Below are positions 1 through 8,240 of a stretch of 15,215 bases of DNA, in pieces. Under the pieces are notes generated by a model. The model was not told where the DNA came from and did not search any database. It saw nothing but the letters and a program-made list of their open reading frames with translations. Numbering within the stretch: position 1 is the first letter of the stretch; the number at the start of each line of letters is the position of its first letter. The position numbers and the translations under genes are program-made. The DNA is from Conidiobolus incongruus B7586 (Eukaryota > Entomophthoromycota > Entomophthoromycetes > Entomophthorales > Conidiobolaceae): assembly GCA_000697335.1 (NCBI GenBank), contig JNEM01015174.1:1-15215 (forward strand), given 5' to 3'.

Positions 1-690
1 TTTTATAATAAATGATTATAATTAATAAATTTTAAATTTTATATATATTTTTTTATTAACAAATAAAATAAAATTTCCAAATAAATTAATTTATAAATAT
101 TATTAACCAAACTTTATATTTGTAAATAAATTTTAATTATTTTAATAAATTATAATAATATATAAATTTTTTATTTAGTATTTAAAAAATTAACCTTTAA
201 TAGGTTTTATATTTATTAAATTAAATAATTTTTAATTAAATTTTTTATTAAAAATATATAATTATAATTTGAAAAGTTTTTTTAATAAACTAAAAAAAAT
301 TACCATATTTTATATATTTATTAAAATATAAACCATATAATAATAACTAGTTTAAATTATAGTAAAATAAGCTAATTAAATAAAATATTCTTATAATCAA
401 ATTAAAATAATATATATTTTATTAAATTTCAAACTTTAATTAAAAAAATTATTATTTAAATTATAAAAATATATTCAATATTTAAAACAAGTTAATAATA
501 AAATAAATCAAACTTATATTATAATTTTTGACATTCAAATAACAAATCTAAATTAAAACCAATAATATTATTCTAATATAAATATTGCAAAAATTGGATT
601 AACCATCTTCATTCTAATTATAAATATATCCACACCTAAAAATTGACTATAATCACCAAAAATTAAATAATTTGCGATTATTTTCCTGAC
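1..690. other. Extremely AT-rich spacer, no gene seen
   Basis: This stretch is almost entirely A and T, with short runs of poly-A, poly-T and TATA-like strings. Stops are frequent in all six frames and I see no motif, tRNA-like fold or tandem repeat. Base composition becomes slightly less AT-rich after about 600, approaching the WD40 relic. Confidence 0.7.
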
Positions 691-2340
691 CTTTTTAAGG
701 AGAGCTATTAATATTATATTTATTCAACTATTTTGTATCTATTTTTTGTAGGTTTAAGATAAAGATTCTTTTCACATTCCCTTATTATTGAGTAATTATA
801 GTATATTCTCTTGATATGTCTTATACTAGCATACTTTTTAGCATATATAACCTAGAGAATAAAACTCCTCAAATACATCCAGTATCCAATTTTATTTGTC
901 TACCATCTTAATCATCAAACATCAGAATTACTATAGAATCTATTAACAAAACAAAGAAAATTGGGCTAATGGGAATTGAAATTGATGAAATATATCATTC
1001 ATTATCAAACTACTCTATTACTATATACTAAATCAATCTCTAAAGTCTTTTCACCATAAATTTTCTACACAAAACCCACTTGTCAGCTTAAATACTTTGT
1101 AAGATTATTGAAAATATATTTAGAATAGAAAAAGATCAGATTATATCAGTATTTTCGATTAACATAGTATATGTTAACAAAGCTTTAAGTGAATTTTATG
1201 AAGTCCAGTCTAAACCAGAATTCTAAAATATAAATCTCATTACACTTGATGATTTTTTAGCTAATTATTTAGTAGTCTTAAATGTGATAATTTAGCTCCT
1301 ACAAAAGCTGTTAGTATTCGTGATTTGAAAAAAGCATTTATTGGTAATATATATATATATATATATATATATTATTCAGCTATTAGCTTATAAATAACCA
1401 AAACATTTAGGTTATGGTGAAATTATAGCTTTTTTGAGTCTACCTCTGTACCCAATAAAAACAATAATAGCAAAACTATATATTTAATTCGATTGATTGA
1501 TTAATAAATGTCTGGACTCTAGTTTCACATTCAATTCCTTTAGCCAAAATAAGAGTACTGTTTGATCATGTAGGTGTAATAAAATCATTTGATATCCTAA
1601 TTTCAATTTTTCACGCGTTCAACGACATATGATCTATGATGTGGTGGTATGATCATAGTTGTTTCCTTGTGATACTAGGATGTAAATCGCGCGAATTTTA
1701 ACTTCAATTATCACATATATTCGAAATTAATCTAATATATTTTCAGAATTCTGAAATACACGATATCCCTATCCATTTTATTGATTCCCATCCCTTCGAT
1801 AAGCAGTATTTATTAATTGGTGTCTCAGAACATATTTTCTAAGTTTGGGATACTTGCAAACAAAAAAGCAACTATTGGCAACCTTTAATATAGCAGAATT
1901 GATTTTTATATGTTACTCATTTTCAATTTAGTCATATCCCATATTTCCCATTCTCAAGCATCACTACCAAGCTAACCAATTATGATCGTTTTTGCTGCTA
2001 AATGATATATTTGCTTTTTGTTCTGATGATGGCACAATAAATATTTATACTCTCGAGAGCGATTTTAGAATAAATACAATTCATTATATATACACGTTTA
2101 AGATTAATCATTTATTAGAAGATTCTATCTTCACATATTATGACCACAAGAAATAATCAGAATCAATCTTGGTTAGTTTTCAATTGATCTAACTTTAATA
2201 AGCATAGATCACCTATTAAATCATTCCAATGACTTCCATTGCAAGAAGAGCTATTAACAATATCTTCAATTACTGAATCTCAAGGTGGTATTGGTACTAA
2301 TTCACAAGGTATATTTTGCATTTTTCAATCTTTTCTAATT
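690..2340 (+). pseudogene. Decayed WD40-repeat protein gene, intron remnants retained
   Basis: I read this as a broken host gene. Two patches look like WD40 blades: 1747-1857, with DSHPFDKQYLLIG followed by VSEHIF-stop-VWDT, and 2007-2069, reading FAFCSDDGTINIYTLES. Upstream there are long open stretches in changing frames: 792-1028 open except for one stop, 1092-1292 open except for one stop (it includes VNKALSEFYEVQSKPEF and LITLDDFLANYL), and 1286-1343 (APTKAVSIRDLKKAF). Two intron-like junctions keep the frame: 1344-1410 (GTAAT...ATTTAG, swollen by a TA run), giving KAFIGYGEIIAF, and 1682-1746 (GTAAAT...TTTTCAG, with CTAAT before the acceptor). A further open patch at about 2207-2315 ends in QGGIGTNSQGIF. 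At least one stop lies inside a blade, so splicing cannot remove it. The order of a GYGEI...SLP segment before the blades faintly recalls TFIIIC WD40 subunits (GTF3C2/Tfc6 type), but I cannot assign the family. A heavily spliced, divergent live gene is the less likely alternative. Confidence 0.5.
1344..1380. repeat. (TA)n microsatellite inside a relic intron
   Basis: An uninterrupted alternating TA tract of about 26 bases (roughly 1347-1372) follows a GTAAT donor-like start. It sits in what looks like an intron of the WD40 relic (1344-1410), so repeat expansion would account for that intron being slightly longer than the 51-60 base introns of the intact genes. Confidence 0.7.
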
Positions 2341-4011
2341 TTTTAATATAACTAAATATTTAGATTGATTAACTGATTCAGCATGTTTTTCTAATTTTTA
2401 CTTATAATATTTTAGTAGTTTTAATATTTATTTTGAGCTTTCATTTCAGTCATACACAATTTATTCAATCAGTTTTATATGATTTTGAATTATTTCATTT
2501 AGTCATATAATCTTATTTAAAGATTGAATTAAATATTTTACTAATGATAATTTGAATGTGTTTTTTAAATTAAATATAATATATTAATTTTTTTAAAAAA
2601 AAATATGAAAATTATATTAAATCAATCATCATTCAAGTTGTTTAATGCTTTATTACTTTTAATTGTGAATAAGCAATAAAGTGACACATTATTATTATTA
2701 CAAATAAGACTTAGTTATTGAAAATGCAATATCGCAATTTAACAAGAAAAATTTGCGAATAATATTAAACTTAAAAGAATGTTAAATGAATACTTGGTTA
2801 TTAAGCATAAACTTGTAACAGAATAATACTTTGATTTATAACTAAACTTAAATATTTATGTAAATAGATAAATCTAATTAACTTTATAAAATTAATTATT
2901 CTAAAACAAGTTAGAGTTAAATTTAGTTTTTTGAAAATCTATTTAACCATTTTCTTACCCCATTATTAACTAGGTTAAATAGGACTTTTCACTATATAAT
3001 TATATTGATTAGATTGTTTTTTTAACTTAACTCAAATTGGTAATTAATTATTCTTACTAATATTCACGCCTTTTTAATTCAATTTTCACAACCCAAAATA
3101 ACTTCAGATATAAAAAAATTTGATAAATTATTATCCTCCTTATATATTTTTTGAAGCAATATTATAGATTTTATGACATATTAAAGATATAGTATATATA
3201 GCCAATATCATAATTGAATCTATTTAAAAATATGGTTTTCTATATACTAGAACAATCCATTTGATTTAATATCTAAACCCCTCATAATTCGATTTCAGGG
3301 GTGACTAGGAATGAAATTTGTATTAGGATAAAATAACTTTGTTACTAATCGAAGGATAAATGGTTTCAATACTATTTACAATATTATCAAGGATAATTTA
3401 TAAAAATATCATATTATAATGATAATCTTTCTATATTCTAGCACATTTCACCCTATTTAATCAATAAGTTTTATAATGATCAAATACTAAAATTGTGTTA
3501 CCAATTTCATTTTTGGTGATTACAATCTTTATATAGTTTAAACATTAAGGTATAGTTTATTTTAATACAAGTGATAATAACTAATTTTAATATATTATAT
3601 AATATATATTCATCTCATTTGATTTAAAAAAATTTTCTAATTAGTGTGAAGATAGAAGAGCTATTTATATTTATCCAGTTTTTTAACAACTTGAAATTAA
3701 TTAGCCAACATTTTTAATATAAAAATCATTAGTGTTATTTTTATTATGGATTTTCTCATTAATTTAAATAAAAAAAATTGAATATTTGATCCAATCAAAA
3801 TAATACAATGGATAAGTTCTAATTTTCAAATTGAAACACTTACGTCAAATAAGATTAACTTGTTAAAATTACAAAACTATTAGTAATGATGAAATAATAC
3901 ATTTGTTATCTTTAAGATGATTTTATTAAAAAGATGATAGTATTTATAATAATATATATAATGCTCATTGGTAAACAGTATGATATTCATAAAATGAATA
4001 AACTTCATAAA

Positions 4012-4070
4012 TTAAGCTAACAATATATCAAAGATTAAATTTTTAATTAATTTTTGATAGTTTAGCTTAA
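4012..4070. repeat. Imperfect inverted repeat, possible hairpin
   Basis: The left arm begins TTAAGCTAA at 4012 and the right arm ends TTAGCTTAA at 4070. TATCAAA and TTTGATA elements continue the pairing inward, giving arms of about 18-21 bases with a few mismatches around an AT-only centre. It could extrude or form an RNA stem, but no gene end lies next to it, so I do not call it a terminator. Confidence 0.4.
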
Positions 4071-4114
4071 TGATATAATCTGATAAATAATATTCCTCAT
4101 CAATTAACAATAAC

Positions 4115-4330
4115 CATGATTAATCTTGAGCCGTATTCAACAAATCAGAATATCAAATGTTTGTTAAAATATCATTGTCCGTTCTTCCCATCTATTTTCA
4201 GATTCTTTTTGCTCCAATTACTCTCAATGGAGTTGTACAACGTGAATACAGATTGGAAACTGATTAGTACATTGATCGAATCAAACATCATTTTGTATCT
4301 TCACCGCTATCAGCTTTATTATTAGCTATT
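4115..4330 (+). pseudogene. Coding-like island, family unknown, probably a relic
   Basis: This patch is visibly less AT-rich than its surroundings. An ATG-started 69-codon frame runs 4116-4325, but it contains nothing I recognise. A second plus-strand frame (codons in phase with 4129) looks more protein-like: it contains FVKISLSVLPIYF, APITLNGVVQREYRLETD, then TAG, then YIDRIKHHFVSSPLSALLL. That frame has a mix of helical hydrophobic and charged segments and is broken by the TAG and by stops after 4325. Either it is an exon remnant of a decayed gene, or the 69-codon frame is a real small gene. I cannot name a function. Confidence 0.25.
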
Positions 4331-4870
4331 TGCTAACAATAGCAATGCAATGAGCATTTATGTTACTAAATCTACACCAATAGTTAAATATTAACTAAAA
4401 ATTCTAAGTATTCATTTTTCAATTGATTTTAATATTAATTGATATAATAATACGTTCATTGGAACTTGTTTATTTGAAAAGGAATTCAAGTTTATACAAG
4501 ATTTTTTTGAATTTGGTGTCAGAATGAAAATTAATTAAAATTATTGACTTTGGAAATTTTGATGTCCATTAAATACACACTACAAATTTAATACTAAATC
4601 AATTTATCCCTAAAATCAAGTAAAAATAATTCAAACTACCAATATTCATAATGTTTAGTATGTGACAAAAAGAATTATAAATATAATTATTATAATTATA
4701 TTTAAATATATTTTATAAAATGATACAGTTTTTATTATTGAAAACCTTGTAGTAGATTTTGTATTTACTGAATGCGGGAAACAAGCAAGATTAAATTCTT
4801 AATATAAAAAGTTGAAAAAATTAAATTAAAATTCCCATGATTTCACTATGCTAGATTGGTATTTCCAACT

Positions 4871-7763
4871 TTAGGGTTGAGATGGTGGAAGATTTGGTGG
4901 CTCACTACCATCGTTACCTGGTTTGGTGTGATAAGGACCAGGGTGTGATGGTAAAGGAGTAGCACGACGGCTGTGAGTAGCAGGGCTTAAATTGGATCCC
5001 ATGGACATTGGCTTACTTGGGTGTGATTTTAAATGTGGGTCACTAGGTTTAGCAGATGGTGAGCGTCTTGGAGGTTGCATTTTACCAGACTGTCCCCTAA
5101 TACTGACAAGAGCATTTACAGCTCTGTCATAATCATCATCAACGTGGCGGGTAGGTGGTCTATGCGGAGGAGGAATCATAGATTTGGGAGATACTTCAGG
5201 TCTATTGGAATAGTGATGGTCACCTCCATGTCCCATGGCACTTGAATGAGACCAAGGAGCGGAACTTGATGGCTTTCCTTGACGATCCATCGATCTAATA
5301 TCTGGTAAATGCATAGAAGAATGATGACCATATTCTTCATGGCCAGGATGAGAAGGAGGAACACCTCTAGAACCTACAGTTGAAGACCTTCTTGGATCTG
5401 ATATAATGGGATGATGAGGATAAGGGGGATTCGGTTCACCAGGATATCCAGATTCAGGATGAGGATGAGGACGACTGGAGTAAGGAGTGCTACGGGAATA
5501 TTCATCAAAATCACCCCTTGGAGGAGGGTGTCCAAGGCGAGAATGGTGATGAGATGACTCTTGTCCTGGATAAGGTGGATAATCAGGATTACCTCGGGGT
5601 GGAGGAAGAGAACTATTATGATGTGGAGGAGGATTTGGATGGCGACCGGTCATATTGATAGGAATTGACATCTTACGACCGTCAGATACAGGTGGTGCCA
5701 TAGGAGCTAAAGGATCAGGTTTCATTGAGCGCATCCTTTGATCAGGTGGCATTCCTGATCCATAAGGGTGATCCATGGGATGGGGGCTTGCCATTCGAGG
5801 TAAATCTGGTCGGGATGGGGGACCAGAGTCAGCCAATCTGGGATCATCATCTCTGTGATGACCAGGAGGACCATATTGTGATTTGGCGAATGGGTTGTTT
5901 TGGCTTATTTTGGAAGGAGGATCAGCAATATTTCCTGGTCCTGGAGGTGGAAGCTCTCCGTTGAAGCGACGCTAAAAGAAAGTTAGGATAAATCAAATAA
6001 GTATATATACGAGAAGAAACTTACTAATGGAGGTGGAATATTTTTAGAGTTATCAGGAATGTGGCTGGGATAGCTCTGAACACCAGGAGGAGGACCTTGA
6101 GGACCCTAGTATTATGCTTAGTAATAGATCATTATGCATACCATTAAAAAACTTACTGGAGGAAGAGGATTGACACCATTTTCATTACCAAGACCTTCAC
6201 CACCATTACCACCACCAGCTTGACTATTACGTAAAGCAGCTAATCTTTGTTTAATATGAGGATTAGAAGGATCAAGATCAGATGCTCTCTGATAGGCATC
6301 GATGGCATCGTTTATTTGGTTATTACAAGACTCATAGAGAGTTCCCAAATCATACCTGTTGAAATAGTCAATGATTAGAAAATTTATAATGAAATAATAA
6401 AATCTTACCAAACTTCACTAATATATGGGTTTAGTCTGATAGCTCTACTGTAAGCATCTAAAGCATCTCTAAATTGATTAATCTGGTAATACAAAACACC
6501 AATACTACACCAAAAAGTAGGATTTCTGCCATCACGATAAACAGCTTGTTGATAAGCCTCATATGCTTTATCAAACTTTTGTTGAGACATGTAGCATCTT
6601 CCAAGTAAATACCAAGTTTGGGCATCAGAAGGATCTATAGAGCATAAATTATGTTATTAAATGATTGCTTGAATAAATATTAAAGAGAAATTACCTGAAT
6701 CTAAAGATCTATTTAATAAGGTAATTGCGTGCTCTTGGTTATAGAATGAGGTATTCTGTTGTTGATGTAGCCACCCAAGTTGTTGTAAAACCTTGGCATG
6801 AGAAGGATTTTCTTGAATAACTCTCTCATAAGCTTCTTTAGCCAATTCATACTAAATAAACACTGTGAATAATATTAATAATAAAATTAAGGCTAATGAT
6901 TACTTCTCTTTGGTGTTCGTAAACGTGACCTATTTGGAACCATATATCGACCTCGGTAAGAGGTTTAGGAGGGGAATTTAAGATGTATCTAAAACACTAA
7001 AATGAGAGAATGACAATGAGTATTTCTATAAAGTATCCAAAGGCAATTTAAATACCTGAAGACTTAGATCCAATTTGTTTTGGTTTTTGTAAATGATTCC
7101 TAAGCGGAAGTAAATTTCATTTGCTTTGTCAAAATTAGGATCCCCTTGAATTACAGAAGAGAAAGCAGATTCGGCATGCTCTAAAGATCCGTAACGATCA
7201 TATAAAATACCAATACCATACCAAAGTCTAGGTTCATTTTCCTCGGAGAAATGTAAAGCTTGTTGGTAAGCGGCATAAGCTTTGGGAAGGTCATCCATCA
7301 TTAAATAACTGTGACCCAAACAACCCCAAGCTTCTCCATTAGATTTGTTAATAGCAAGTAAGCGTTGGAAATATTCGACCGCTTTATCATAGCATTCTCT
7401 GGAGCGATAAAGCATCGCAATCTTTTGGAGAGCGTTAGTAGAGTAGGGATTATGGCGCAAAGCCTGTTCGTAAGCATTGATAGCTTTGTCAAACTCTTGA
7501 GCCAATTCGAAAGAAGTACCTTAATAGTAAAAGTTAAATAAAGTCCGAAAGTGTTTTTAAGAATAAATAATACCAAATTGTACCCAAATCTGTTCATTGA
7601 GACTGGTCAGTGTAGATGACAAACTGGAATTTTGGTTGCCAGAGCCACCTGGAGGTGGCTGAGGATGAGAAGGATTTCCAGAATTGAAAGGGGGACCTTG
7701 AGATGGATTGGAATCATTTCCATGTGGAGGAGCCATTGAGCCTTGCGGCCCAGGAGTGGTCAT
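4871..7763 (-). CDS. CYC8: Cyc8/Ssn6-like TPR general transcriptional corepressor
   Basis: In yeasts this nuclear protein partners Tup1; the TPRs bind Tup1 and DNA-bound repressors, and the complex silences promoters through histone deacetylases and nucleosome positioning. Eight exons join to 2,511 bases, 836 residues plus TAA: 7763-7574, 7519-7056, 6996-6904, 6851-6695, 6634-6409, 6355-6157, 6105-6025, 5971-4871. The introns are 54, 59, 52, 60, 53, 51 and 53 bases, all GT-AG, and every junction keeps the frame. Residues 1-52 are Pro/Gly/Ser/Asn-rich; about 53-419 form a continuous TPR array (LNEQIWVQFG, AINAYEQALRHNPYS, RDGRNPTFWCSIGVLYYQ, AIRLNPYISEVWYDLGTL), close to family consensus. Residues 420-836 are a Pro/His/Ser/Gly-rich disordered tail with one helical motif, VDDDYDRAVNALVSIR, at 747-762. 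Length is near that of yeast Cyc8 (966). The ATG at 7763 sits in the CATAAAATG context shared with the other two genes. I see no damage; whether it is single-copy is unknown. Confidence 0.95.
5096..5143 (-). other. Conserved-looking helix motif in the corepressor tail
   Basis: Residues 747-762 of the Cyc8-like protein read VDDDYDRAVNALVSIR, an acidic start followed by an amphipathic helix-forming stretch within an otherwise Pro/His/Ser-rich disordered tail. Similar acidic DYD-plus-helix motifs occur near the C termini of filamentous-fungal Ssn6 proteins as I recall them. It may be a partner-binding peptide; that role is inference. Confidence 0.4.
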
Positions 7764-7769
7764 TTTATG
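7761..7769 (-). promoter_or_regulatory. CATAAAATG start context, CYC8-like gene
   Basis: The minus strand reads TAATCATAAAATG, with the ATG of the corepressor at the end. The nine bases CATAAAATG are identical at the starts of ALDH and ASF1, which supports this ATG as the true start. Confidence 0.6.
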
Positions 7770-8240
7770 ATTAGCTGAAATTTTGGAAAAAGACTAAAAA
7801 GAAATCGCACAAGCTAGAAATGACAATTAGTTGAGATGATACAGAGAAGTAATAATGTAACAAAAGATGTGAACTAAATTGAATTATAAAGTATCAATCT
7901 GAGAATGTTCAAGAAGGAAACATGGAAATGAATCACGAAATTGAGAACACAGAGAAAGGAAATAGAGTAACAAAGAGTAGATAGGTAAAGTTAAAAAACT
8001 CACCTGAAGGCAGTTGGATATTAATTGAGAATTGACGGTTGGTCAATACTTAAGACAGTGAGGATGTAGAAGTAAGAAACAAAAGCAACGACTGATTGAG
8101 AAAATTAGAATTAAAATGATGAAATTTGTCACCGCAGTAGGATGATGATACAAAATAGACTGAATTGAATGATGGGTGTGGGTGGGACTAGAATGAAGCT
8201 TAATTAGTGTGGAATATGCTTGGGCCATTAGTGGCATTCC
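7764..8240 (-). promoter_or_regulatory. Leader and promoter region of the CYC8-like gene
   Basis: The region upstream of the ATG at 7763 is less AT-rich than the deeper spacer. It contains the probable leader intron and a C-rich stretch on the minus strand near 8170-8190 (CCCACCCACACCCATC). No clear TATA box or named factor site stands out. A 64-codon minus-strand frame beginning at 8237 would act as an upstream ORF only if transcription starts above it. Confidence 0.35.
7775..8003 (-). other. Probable 5'-leader intron of the CYC8-like gene
   Basis: On the minus strand a textbook donor, CAG|GTGAGT, lies at the 8004/8003 junction and an acceptor, AAATTTCAG, ends at 7775, only 11 bases before the ATG. 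Removing it would leave a leader ending CTAATCATAAAATG. At 229 bases it is about four times longer than the seven coding introns of the same gene. An alternative acceptor, CTTTTTAG, lies about 20 bases upstream. Long leader introns are common in fungal regulatory genes and can aid expression; here only the splice signals are seen. Confidence 0.55.

Larger units (their letters stand above)
2341..4870. other. AT-rich spacer with weak coding-like patches
   Basis: No intact gene is supported. Several plus-strand patches read like protein for 20-50 codons: about 2640-2845 (includes QEKFANNIKLKRMLNEYL), about 3098-3566 (includes NNFVTNRRINGFNTIYN, with many stops) and about 3727-3880 (includes IIQWISSNFQIETLTSNK). 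Stops occur in these frames at close to the rate expected for such AT-rich DNA, so they may be chance or very old gene remains. The best patch, 4115-4330, has its own entry. The 3' untranslated part of the CYC8-like gene should occupy the end of this stretch on the minus strand; I see no clear AATAAA signal. Confidence 0.5.

Noticed and set aside
3098-3566. Long protein-like frame on the plus strand (includes KPLIIRF, NNFVTNRRINGF)
   Set aside because: Stops occur at roughly the rate expected by chance at this composition and no family motif is present. It is noted under the spacer rather than called a pseudogene.
690-4330. Variant genetic code in which TAA/TAG encode Gln, making the relics live genes
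   Set aside because: The three conserved genes use CAA/CAG freely, contain no internal TAA/TAG after splicing, and all end in TAA exactly where their families end. Frame changes in the relic would also remain.
5176-5964. Frames at 5176-5364 (minus) and 5725-5964 (plus) inside the corepressor tail exon
   Set aside because: They are other-frame shadows of the Pro/His/Ser-rich coding exon and have no independent start context or motif.
7301-7597. 98-codon minus-strand frame across the first intron and second exon of the corepressor
   Set aside because: It overlaps the TPR coding frame, begins before the first intron and has no family likeness; the spliced TPR reading explains the sequence.
8043-8237. 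64-codon minus frame upstream of the corepressor, considered as a small gene
   Set aside because: It lies in the presumed leader or promoter, has composition typical of local sequence and no motif. It could at most be an upstream ORF.
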